A stretch of 61,620 bases of DNA from Clostridia bacterium. Its GTDB lineage: Bacteria; Bacillota; Clostridia; Christensenellales; Aristaeellaceae. The notes below the pieces were generated by a model. It had not been told where the DNA came from. It saw only the letters and a program-made list of their open reading frames with translations, and did not search any database. Location: contig JAFQHP010000036.1 in assembly GCA_017397895.1 (NCBI GenBank), positions 1 to 61,620 of the forward strand. The letters run 5' to 3'. Below are positions 42,638-49,636 of this stretch, in pieces. The position numbers were made by a program, and so were the translations under genes. Positions within the stretch are counted from its first letter, which is position 1. Every line of letters begins with the position of its first letter.

Positions 42638-43548
42638 AGCACATCACTTTCGGGGCGAACCAGCAGGCTTCCGTCATTGCAGCGGGCACCATGCGCATTG
42701 CGGGAATGGATGAAAAAACGGCGGACACCTTTGTGCGCAGCGCACTGGACGCCGGGGTGAATTTCTTTGACCATGCGGATATTTACGGCGGCGGGAAAAG
42801 CGAAGAAGTGTTCGGCGGGCTGCTGCAAAAGGATGCTTCCCTTCGCAAACAGATGCTGATCCAGTCCAAATGCGGCATCCGCAGCGGATATTTCGATTTT
42901 TCCAGGGAACACATCATCCGCTCCGTGGATGGCAGCCTCAAGCGGCTGCAGACGGACTATCTGGATTGTCTTTTGCTGCACCGGCCCGATGCGCTGATGG
43001 AACCGGAGGAAGTGCAGCAGGCCTTTGAAACGCTGCACAAAGCGGGCAAGGTGCTCTCCTTTGGGGTATCCAATATGAACCCCATGCAGATGCAGCTGCT
43101 GAAAACCGGGGTGACATTCCCCATTGCCGCCAACCAGGTGCAGATGAGCATCGCCCACACCCCCATGCTGGATGCGGCCTTCAACGTGAACATGAGCATT
43201 GCCCCTGCCATCAACCGGGACGGCGGCGTGCTGGAATACTGCCGGATGAACGATATTGCAGTGCAGGCCTGGTCTCCCTTGCAGTATGGGTTCTTTGAGG
43301 GTACGTTCCTTGGCAGCGAAAAGTATCCGGAACTGAACCGGCAGCTGGAAGCGCTGGCGGAAAAGTACAGGATGCAGAAGGATACCATTGCCTATGCCTG
43401 GCTTCTGCGGTACCCGGCGAAGATGCAGGTGATCACCGGCACCACCAACCCGGACCGGCTGCGTTCCGCCGCCCGGGCAGCGGATGTTACTTTGACCCGG
43501 GAAGAATGGTACGCCCTGTACCGTGCGGCGGGGAATAAACTGCCCTGA
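42634..43548 (+). CDS. Aldo/keto reductase
   Basis: A 304-residue NADPH-dependent oxidoreductase of the YdhF-like group. The catalytic tetrad is visible: D46 and Y51 in FFDHADIYGG, K79 in QSKCG and H116 in LLLHRPD. FGVSNMN and the C-terminal TGTTNPDRL, the cofactor-phosphate site, are present. It reduces carbonyl compounds, but the natural substrate is unknown. The start overlaps the previous stop (ATGA), with GGGAGG upstream. Confidence 0.92.
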   Translation: MKHITFGANQQASVIAAGTMRIAGMDEKTADTFVRSALDAGVNFFDHADIYGGGKSEEVFGGLLQKDASLRKQMLIQSKCGIRSGYFDFSREHIIRSVDGSLKRLQTDYLDCLLLHRPDALMEPEEVQQAFETLHKAGKVLSFGVSNMNPMQMQLLKTGVTFPIAANQVQMSIAHTPMLDAAFNVNMSIAPAINRDGGVLEYCRMNDIAVQAWSPLQYGFFEGTFLGSEKYPELNRQLEALAEKYRMQKDTIAYAWLLRYPAKMQVITGTTNPDRLRSAARAADVTLTREEWYALYRAAGNKLP

Positions 43549-43689
43549 AAAGTGCAGAACAACCGCCGGTTGAGCGAGAAATCCACGTTTGGTTGAGTGA
43601 AAAGATGGGAAATTCAACTGCTGGTCGGTTCATCTGACGGCCGGACGGTGGTAAAGTAAAGCCATCCAAACGAAAGGAGACGAAACGAA

Positions 43690-44190
43690 ATGGAAGAAAC
43701 TTTGGGGAGACGCATTGCCAATCTGCGGCGTGCCGCAGCCATGACCCAGGACGAACTGGCGGAGAAGGTGGGCATCAGCGCCCAGGCTGTCAGCAAATGG
43801 GAAAACGACCAGACCTGCCCGGACATCACCCTGCTGCCTTCGCTGGCGAAAATTTTCGGCGTGACGGTGGATGAGCTTCTGTCCGGTAAGCAGGCGGCGG
43901 AAACCCATGTGCAGGTGCTGCCGGAAAACCAGCGCAAGGATATCCGGGATATGATGCTGCGGATGAAGGTGGATACCGGCGATGGGGATAAGGTGCGCAT
44001 CAGCGTGCCCATGGCACTGGTGCAGGTGGCGGTGGAAACCGGCATGGCCATGCCCCAGGTGAGCGGTAATGCGGCCCTTCAGAATATTGACTTTGCCCAG
44101 ATCCTGGCCATGGTGGAAAAAGGCGTGATGGGTAACCTGATGGAAGTGGAAGTATCCGACGGCACCACGGTGCACATCTATGTGGAGTGA
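43690..44190 (+). CDS. XRE-family regulator with C-terminal SHOCT-like domain
   Basis: A 166-residue DNA-binding protein. The helix-turn-helix (about 6-60: IANLRRAAAMTQDELAEKVGISAQAVSKWENDQTCPDI) is of XRE type. The C-terminal half (about 95-166: KVRISVPMALVQVAVETG and NLMEVEVSDGTTVHIYVE) matches the small domain found alone in the next gene. Three bases separate the two. GAAAGGAG precedes ATG 43690. The upstream region has a weak TTCATC-17-TAAAGT promoter. Confidence 0.85.
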   Translation: MEETLGRRIANLRRAAAMTQDELAEKVGISAQAVSKWENDQTCPDITLLPSLAKIFGVTVDELLSGKQAAETHVQVLPENQRKDIRDMMLRMKVDTGDGDKVRISVPMALVQVAVETGMAMPQVSGNAALQNIDFAQILAMVEKGVMGNLMEVEVSDGTTVHIYVE

Positions 44191-44193
44191 GCC

Positions 44194-44442
44194 ATGCGGA
44201 TCTATATGGAAGAAAACGGCCGGCAGAAGATCAATGTGCACCTCCCTTCCGGCCTGGTGTTCAATACGGTAACCGCCACCCTGGCCGCCGCCTTTGTGAA
44301 GGGGCAGGACGGCGAGAGGTACACCGGCGAACAATTGCGAAAGGCTGTGCAGGCGGTGAATGAATACCGCAAAAGTCACCCGGAATGGGTGCTGATGGAG
44401 GTGCAAAGCCATACCGGTCAGCTGGTGGAAATCCGGCTGTGA
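44194..44442 (+). CDS. Small protein, stand-alone SHOCT-like domain
   Basis: An 82-residue cytoplasmic protein whose pattern KINVHLPSGLVFNTVTATL and VLMEVQSHTGQLVEIRL repeats the C-terminal domain of its upstream neighbour (43690-44190). The two probably interact or arose by duplication. Function unknown. The start ATG follows the previous stop after three bases, so it depends on coupling. Confidence 0.7.
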   Translation: MRIYMEENGRQKINVHLPSGLVFNTVTATLAAAFVKGQDGERYTGEQLRKAVQAVNEYRKSHPEWVLMEVQSHTGQLVEIRL

Positions 44443-44449
44443 AGAAGGG

Positions 44450-44479
44450 TTGACAATGGCACCGGAAAAATGATACACT
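44450..44479 (+). promoter_or_regulatory. Promoter of the leader-peptide/GNAT unit
   Basis: TTGACA (44450-44455), 18-base spacer, TACACT (44474-44479). Confidence 0.75.
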
Positions 44480-44508
44480 GGGTTGAAGAGAAAAAGGAGG
44501 TGAGCGGT

Positions 44509-44562
44509 ATGTTGGAAAAAGCCCGGATGAAAGCAATCTGCCGCTCATGGAAGGCTGCATAA
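44509..44562 (+). CDS. Leader peptide of 17 residues before a GNAT gene
   Basis: The frame MLEKARMKAICRSWKAA begins with ATG 44509 behind a strong AAGGAGGTGAGCGG ribosome site and ends TAA at 44562. It lies between the promoter (44450) and the terminator (44593-44623). No residue run points to a specific tRNA. The most likely role is ribosome-controlled attenuation of the downstream acetyltransferase (inference). Translation is not proven. Confidence 0.6.
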   Translation: MLEKARMKAICRSWKAA

Positions 44563-44623
44563 GGCAGAACGGCCTTTTGGATGCAGAAATACAGCATGCT
44601 TTCTGAGGAGGGCATGCTTTTTT
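44555..44623 (+). promoter_or_regulatory. Candidate transcription attenuator
   Basis: A stem CTGCAT-AAGGC (44555-44565) with GCCTT-ttgg-ATGCAG (44572-44586) overlaps the leader stop codon. The terminator AGCATGC (44593-44599) with GCATGCT (44612-44618) and six Ts follows. A ribosome on the leader would block the first stem. Confidence 0.6.
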
Positions 44624-44645
44624 GCTGCAGCGAAAGGAGAAGAAA

Positions 44646-45101
44646 ATGGGATATACCGATCAATTGATCCGTCAGTATGAGGACGAAGGGACCCGCACTA
44701 CGTTCCGTCAGTATTTTGATGAGATGGGCATTCAGGTGAGCAACTGGGACGGGCTTTTTACACAGATGACCGATGACGGCGAGCCGGCCATTGTGCGGCT
44801 GGATGAAGAAGGGCAGGTGATCGGCTTCATTCAGTTCGGCCGGCTCATCATGACCAGCTGGTTCTTTGAAGACAGGCTGGGCTTCATCCGGGAGTTCTGG
44901 GTGCATCCCGGGTACCGGAATAGGGGCCATGGGGCACAGCTGCTGGAAAAGGCGGAAGCATGGTTCAAAAAGCAGGGCATCTGCCGCATGATATTGACCA
45001 CGGACACGGCGGAAAAATTCTATCTGCGGTACGGCTATCAAAGGGATGAAAGGATCATGGCGAAGAACCGCGCGCCTGTCTATGTGAAAACCATGGAATA
45101 A
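44646..45101 (+). CDS. GNAT-family N-acetyltransferase
   Basis: A 151-residue enzyme transferring acetyl from acetyl-CoA. IREFWVHPGYRNRGHGAQLLEKAEAWF contains the acetyl-CoA loop (R-N-R-G-H-G), followed by ILTTDTAEKFYLRYGYQRDE. Acceptor unknown. AAAGGAG precedes ATG 44646. Expression appears gated by the leader and terminator just upstream, as with some resistance acetyltransferases, so a stress or drug signal is possible (inference). Confidence 0.85.
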   Translation: MGYTDQLIRQYEDEGTRTTFRQYFDEMGIQVSNWDGLFTQMTDDGEPAIVRLDEEGQVIGFIQFGRLIMTSWFFEDRLGFIREFWVHPGYRNRGHGAQLLEKAEAWFKKQGICRMILTTDTAEKFYLRYGYQRDERIMAKNRAPVYVKTME

Positions 45102-45125
45102 GAGCGAATTCTGCAATGAAAAAGG

Positions 45126-45158
45126 CGGGCATCCGGTAAATAGGCCGGATGCCCGTTT
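45126..45158 (+). terminator. Intrinsic terminator after the GNAT gene
   Basis: CGGGCATCCGG (45126-45136) pairs with CCGGATGCCCG (45145-45155), then TTTG. Confidence 0.85.
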
Positions 45159-45268
45159 GTTATACAGGTAAACACACGCAATGTAGTGGCACGGTGCGCA
45201 CTCACCTTCTCAAAGTAAACGAATGCCCCCTGAATTGTCCGATAAATTGGAATGAATAAGGCTGTGTA

Positions 45269-45502
45269 TTAGCTGATGGATGATCTGTACGTAGCGTATA
45301 CGCTATTCGTCCCTGCAACAGGAACGAAACCGATTGATTTGAACATTTCGATTTCGGCTGAATTATTGATATCAACCAATACCATCATTTTTTTAGGTTT
45401 GTTCATTTTGATAGCGGCTTGCAGCAATGCCTGCTCATACCCCATGTTTTGAAATTCATCATCTACCCATATGGTATAGGGCTCGTTTTTTTCACAACAG
45501 TA
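45269..45502 (-). pseudogene. AT-rich C-terminal remnant of a GNAT acetyltransferase
   Basis: The minus-strand frame reads through about 77 codons: PYTIWVDDEFQNMGYEQALLQAA, then MVLVDINNSAEIEMFKSIGFVPVAGT, ending TAA at 45269. This is the acetyl-CoA loop and last strand-helix of a GNAT domain. Immediately upstream is an in-frame TGA (45505-45503) and no start or ribosome site, so the N-terminal half is missing. The stretch is visibly richer in A and T than its neighbours, suggesting acquired DNA that is decaying. The rest of the 564-base gap (45102-45665) holds only terminators. Confidence 0.65.
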
Positions 45503-45530
45503 TCACATTCATTCTATCATGACAGCACAA

Positions 45531-45561
45531 GAAACAGCAAGCCCTTTTGGCTCGCTGTTTC
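45531..45561 (-). terminator. Hairpin downstream of the putative anti-sigma gene
   Basis: GAAACAGC-AGCC pairs with GGCT-GCTGTTTC with one mismatch around a five-base loop (45531-45561). Only short T-runs follow on either side. Confidence 0.5.
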
Positions 45562-45665
45562 AGTTTGTTTCTGATTGTGCGCTATGAAGCGGTTATCGTT
45601 ATGATGGGATTGGCAGGACAACACGTTCCTTTCCATCATTCATACGGATGAACGGAGGCAGTTGT

Positions 45666-47801
45666 TTATTCACCGGCAGGGGTGCGGGTGATGGTGTGGC
45701 GGGTGTAGTTTTCGGTGAAGGTCACGGTGTAGGTGGGCAGGGTAGCCTGCAGGGGAAGGAAGGTGACGGTATCACCGTCTGCCTTTGCGGCATAGAGGCT
45801 GGAGTCAGAAACAGAATGGACAGGGCTGTCCAGCCACATATCCTCTTCCTCCTTGGTGATGGCAATTTCAGCCATGCGGACGATGCCGTATTCCTGGATG
45901 GCCAGGGGGGCATAGTCCCGGCGGAGGGTGTAGGTTTGCACCGGGTTATCAAATTCTGGATTATCGGCTTTGTAGATCATCCGGTCTGTCATTTCGCCGG
46001 TGTTGGCGTCCACTTCCACCAGATAGCAGCCGGTGTCGTCGGAAAGATAGGCTTTCCACACCGGGTTCTCGGCACCGATGAGCATACAGCGGATGATGTG
46101 GGGGGCGCCGGTACCGCTTTGGTACACAATATCCAGCGCTTCGTCCCGGGAAAGGCTGACGGATGAGGCGGCGGGATAGGCAGTGCTTTTCAGCAGCTTT
46201 CCTTCCATGGAGGCGGCAGGGAGGGCGTCCAGGGTTTCGTCCAGCAGCTGCCAGGTGGATTGATCCCAATCGTTGCAGGAACCGTAGAGCGCGGTGAAGC
46301 GGCTGAAGGCATTATCGGCGGAAAGGCCGGGAGCTTCGGCGCGGCGCACGTTGGGCTTGCCTTCCCGGCTGACCCACACGGTGCAGCTGCCGTACTCCAG
46401 TGTTTTGCCGGTGAAGGTGACGGTGTAGCGGCCAACGCTGCTGTTGAAGCTCACCCGGGTTTCGTAGCAGGCGCTGTCCCGGAAGGGGATGGTGGTGTCC
46501 TCCAGCGCTTCCCAAAGGGCTTGCCTTGCAATTTCCTCCACCTGATCGCTTGTCAGCATATCGGCTGTGACGGCGTCATAAACGGCGAAGGATACATAGC
46601 GGTGCCAGGGGTAGAGGGCGTGGGTCATATCCCGTTTTGCAGTGACGGCGCCGTCTTTTGCATGAATTTCATAGGAAAGCAGGGCGTTTGCATCCTGTTC
46701 ATCCGTGCCGGAAAGAATCACCTTCCAAAGGGGAACGCCTTTTTCCTCCATTAGCAGAGCACTGAGGGAGAGGACGGTTTTCAGCCCGGCATCCTGCTGG
46801 GCAATGTCAAGGGCGGCCTTTTTATCCAGCCAGCCTTCTTCCGGCAGGGGATAGACGGACTGCAGATAGGCGTCGAATTCTCTGGACCATTTTTCGCTTT
46901 TTTCCGCCTGGGGCAGCATCTGGGAGAAGATGTGCCATGCCTGTTGGTCCCAGCTGTACGGGGATTCGGTGCGGTAGCCGTAGCGGTGGTTGACGCCGTT
47001 CATCAGTTCCTGCTCGGTGTAGCTTTCCCACAGCTGGGGCGTTACGTTCAGCTGCACTTCATCTCCTGCGTGGCTGAAATAGACGGAGCATTCCGGCATG
47101 GTCAGGTTCCGGGGGTAATAGGTGAAATACCAGCCGGTTTCGTCAAAATCTTCCGTTACCCGGTAGGCTTCCTTGTCATCCAAAGGGTACTGGTTCTTGG
47201 TTTCCTGGGAGAGAAGGGTCAGGGCCAGGGTGCGGGCCTCCTGGGAGGGCATTTGCCCTTCCCCGGGCAGGGGATCGGGGTTATTGGAGCGCCAGCCGAT
47301 TTGGATCATCATTTCGCCGTACCAGTGGCGCTGCTCCACGGTCCATTCGTAGTACAGCCCGCCAAAGGCCTGGCGGCAGATTTCCATGATGGCTTCTTCT
47401 TCGTAATACCCTTCGCCGTTACGCAGGGCCAGCATCACATCGCTGTTGTCGTCCAGCTGGATGCCGTTCTCGGCGGCGGATTGTACCAGCAGGGCAATTT
47501 CCTCCGGAGAGAAGGATTCCGTGCGCCGGACGGTCAGGTCATTGCCCTGGGCCAGGGGCACAGCGTGCTGCTCCACCAGCTCCATGCCGGAAAGCAGGGA
47601 TACCGCCAGGGCGGACAGGGACAGAAGAATAAGAATCAGGGTGAGCACAAGGCCCAGGGAGATTTTTCTTTTCACTTTTGTTTCGCCTTTCTCCTGCACC
47701 TGCATGATGATGCGCCGGGCCAGAAGGGGGTCGGGGGTGAGGGATGCGCAGCGGCGTTCCACGGCTGAGGTGATTTGCTGTCTTACACGCGTTTCATCCA
47801 T
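45666..47801 (-). CDS. Large membrane-anchored protein coupled to an ECF sigma factor (putative anti-sigma factor)
   Basis: About 711 residues: a cytosolic N-terminus (about 1-47, DPLLARRIIMQVQEK, like the sigma-binding segment of anti-sigma factors), one helix (about 48-70) and a 640-residue external part. The latter contains repeated PepSY/YcdB-like units with a recurring pattern around ALDIAQQDAGLK, PLWKVILSG, EALDIVYQSG, PVWKAYLSDDTGCYLVEVDANTGE. I chose ATG 47801 (AAAGGAGG upstream), which overlaps the sigma gene by 19 bases, so the two are coupled. The external region would be the sensor. The signal is unknown. Confidence 0.75.
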   Translation of the reverse strand: MDETRVRQQITSAVERRCASLTPDPLLARRIIMQVQEKGETKVKRKISLGLVLTLILILLSLSALAVSLLSGMELVEQHAVPLAQGNDLTVRRTESFSPEEIALLVQSAAENGIQLDDNSDVMLALRNGEGYYEEEAIMEICRQAFGGLYYEWTVEQRHWYGEMMIQIGWRSNNPDPLPGEGQMPSQEARTLALTLLSQETKNQYPLDDKEAYRVTEDFDETGWYFTYYPRNLTMPECSVYFSHAGDEVQLNVTPQLWESYTEQELMNGVNHRYGYRTESPYSWDQQAWHIFSQMLPQAEKSEKWSREFDAYLQSVYPLPEEGWLDKKAALDIAQQDAGLKTVLSLSALLMEEKGVPLWKVILSGTDEQDANALLSYEIHAKDGAVTAKRDMTHALYPWHRYVSFAVYDAVTADMLTSDQVEEIARQALWEALEDTTIPFRDSACYETRVSFNSSVGRYTVTFTGKTLEYGSCTVWVSREGKPNVRRAEAPGLSADNAFSRFTALYGSCNDWDQSTWQLLDETLDALPAASMEGKLLKSTAYPAASSVSLSRDEALDIVYQSGTGAPHIIRCMLIGAENPVWKAYLSDDTGCYLVEVDANTGEMTDRMIYKADNPEFDNPVQTYTLRRDYAPLAIQEYGIVRMAEIAITKEEEDMWLDSPVHSVSDSSLYAAKADGDTVTFLPLQATLPTYTVTFTENYTRHTITRTPAGE

Positions 47802-48313
47802 GGTTCTCCCTCCTTTCGCAGCACGCCATACAGGCTTTTGCAGGCTGTTTGAATACGCCGGGATACCGTGGCGGCGCTGACGCCCAGCGCCCTGGCAATT
47901 TCCGGCATGGTCAGGTTCTGGTAGTAATAAAGCAGGATCACTTCTTTGTATTTGGCGGGCAACTGCCACAAAGCTTCGGCCAGCTCATCACTGCCGGAGG
48001 CGGTGGTGCATGTTTCTTCCTTCACGTCCTCCGGCTGCAGGGCGCGGTTCATGTGGGTGAACCAGGCCGATCGGTTCATATCCCGGCAGGTGTTGATGAG
48101 GATGCGGGTGAGCCAGGTTTTTTCGCTGCAGTCGCCCCGGAAATGGGGCAGGCTTTTGTAGGCCTTCATGAAGGTTTCCTGCACAGCGTCTTCCGCCAGG
48201 GTGCGGTCCTTGAGGTAGATATAGCTGATATGGAGCAGGCTCCGCTGATGTGTTTCCACCAGATGTGTGAATAATTCCGTCAGAGTGTTGTCCGGATCCT
48301 TGACAACGTCCAT
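47783..48313 (-). CDS. ECF-type RNA polymerase sigma factor
   Basis: A 176-residue sigma-70 family protein. Region 2 is at about 20-85 (SYIYLKDRTLAEDAVQETFMKAYKSLPHFRG..TWLTRILINTCRD). Region 4 is at about 110-165 (LPAKYKEVILLYYYQNLTMPEIARALGVSAATVSRRIQTA). It directs RNA polymerase to stress promoters when released by its membrane partner. ATG 48313 has AAGGAGGTG upstream. The last codons overlap the anti-sigma start. Confidence 0.9.
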   Translation of the reverse strand: MDVVKDPDNTLTELFTHLVETHQRSLLHISYIYLKDRTLAEDAVQETFMKAYKSLPHFRGDCSEKTWLTRILINTCRDMNRSAWFTHMNRALQPEDVKEETCTTASGSDELAEALWQLPAKYKEVILLYYYQNLTMPEIARALGVSAATVSRRIQTACKSLYGVLRKEGEPWMKRV

Positions 48314-48341
48314 CGGCTGTTCACCTCCTTACATCTGTATT

Positions 48342-48368
48342 GACGAATGAGGGAGGCAAATATTTGCA
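48342..48368 (-). promoter_or_regulatory. Possible ECF-type autoregulated promoter
   Basis: Minus strand TGCAAA (48368-48363), 17-base spacer, CGTC (48345-48342), 28 bases before the sigma start codon. The CGTC -10 is typical of ECF promoters. No sigma-A boxes are clear here. Confidence 0.4.
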
Positions 48369-48387
48369 TCTTTGCAAAAATTTTTCA

Positions 48388-48420
48388 CAAAAAAAACCGG
48401 CTGCCGCTTGGACAGCCGGG
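48388..48420 (-). terminator. Intrinsic terminator of the SGNH gene
   Basis: Minus strand: CCGGCTG (48419-48413) pairs with CAGCCGG (48403-48397), followed by an eight-T run (48396-48388). Confidence 0.85.
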
Positions 48421-48434
48421 AAAATGGATGGGGT

Positions 48435-49625
48435 TTAGCGGGGAACGTAGGCCAGGTCCAGGATGGAAAAGTCCTTCATGTGATCGCCTTCGGCCATGCG
48501 GAATTCCACGGTATGCGCTTTGGTCACGTCGCCGATGCCGATGATTTCCGTCACCGGGTTGCCCCAGGCGGAGGTGCTGTGGCCGCTGAGGGTGGTTTTC
48601 AGCACGCCGTCCACCCAGATTTCCATATTGCCGCATTTTTCATTGTTTTCCTGCTTGAAAACAACGAACAGGGGGCCGCCCTTCAGCTCCAGCACCATGG
48701 GGTCGGTGCGGGTGAACATGGTGTGCTTCCAGCCCTTGATGTAGGAATAGCAGGCGGTGACGCCCTGGGGGAAGCTGCCTTCGGAAAGAAGGACAGCGTC
48801 GCCGGGGCGGATGTTCACCAGGTTTTCACAGAAATTGCCGATGACGGGGGTTTCCGGCATCACATAATCGGAGGGGGCGGCGGCGGCAGCCTGGTCGAAG
48901 TAGTAGCCCACCATATCGGCAATGAAAGCGTGGCCTTCGGTGGTGGGGTGGGCATAATCCTTGGAATAATCGGCAAAGGTCATGCGGCCGGCGTCAAATT
49001 CCGGCTGCAGGGCGTTCTTCACGCTGATCATGCCCAGGTCGTAATACTGGCCGATTTTGCTCATGTGGGGCTGGCAGGAGTAGCCGGAATTAAGCAGGGT
49101 GAAAATGAGCACCACGGCAGGGGCGGTATCGCTCTGGAGCAGCTTGCGCACCAGGCTTTCGTAGACCATCTGGCTCTGCTTGTCGTTGCTGTCGTTGACG
49201 GCAAATTCAATGAACACCACATCCGGCGCTTTGGACAGCACGTCCTGCTGAAGCCTGGTGATGCCAAGGCGGGAGGGGGTGCCGGAAATGCCGGCGTTCA
49301 CATAATGTACCTTTTCCTGGTCGGCAGCGAATTTTTCGGCAAACATTTTGGCGGACAGCGCGGCGTAGCAATGGGTTTGCTGGGGCACGGCGGCGGCGCC
49401 TTCGGTGATGGAGCCGCCCAGGTATACCAGCGTTACGTCTTCGCCCTTCTTCGCCTTTTCAATGGCTTTGTGCAGCCGCTGGGTGTTGCCGATATTCAGC
49501 AGGGAGCGCTGCACCATTTCTTCCGTGAACAGGCCTTCCGCCCGGGCGGCGGGCAGGCACAGGCCGCACAGCATACTGCCGGCCAGGATGAGAGAAACCA
49601 GCTTTTTGAAAGGGAACATGATCAT
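48435..49625 (-). CDS. Secreted SGNH/GDSL hydrolase
   Basis: A 396-residue protein with a signal peptide (about 1-29, ARA-EGLF). SGNH blocks: GGSIT with nucleophile S72, GISGT (G113), FAVNDS (N144) and DYAHPTTEGH (D223, H226). A C-terminal beta-sandwich (about 265-396) follows, of the kind seen behind acetylxylan or rhamnogalacturonan esterases. It probably removes acetyl groups from a polysaccharide outside the cell. The start is ATG 49625, or ATG 49619 two codons on, where GGAGG is better spaced. Confidence 0.83.
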   Translation of the reverse strand: MIMFPFKKLVSLILAGSMLCGLCLPAARAEGLFTEEMVQRSLLNIGNTQRLHKAIEKAKKGEDVTLVYLGGSITEGAAAVPQQTHCYAALSAKMFAEKFAADQEKVHYVNAGISGTPSRLGITRLQQDVLSKAPDVVFIEFAVNDSNDKQSQMVYESLVRKLLQSDTAPAVVLIFTLLNSGYSCQPHMSKIGQYYDLGMISVKNALQPEFDAGRMTFADYSKDYAHPTTEGHAFIADMVGYYFDQAAAAAPSDYVMPETPVIGNFCENLVNIRPGDAVLLSEGSFPQGVTACYSYIKGWKHTMFTRTDPMVLELKGGPLFVVFKQENNEKCGNMEIWVDGVLKTTLSGHSTSAWGNPVTEIIGIGDVTKAHTVEFRMAEGDHMKDFSILDLAYVPR

Positions 49626-49636
49626 TTTTCCTCCGT

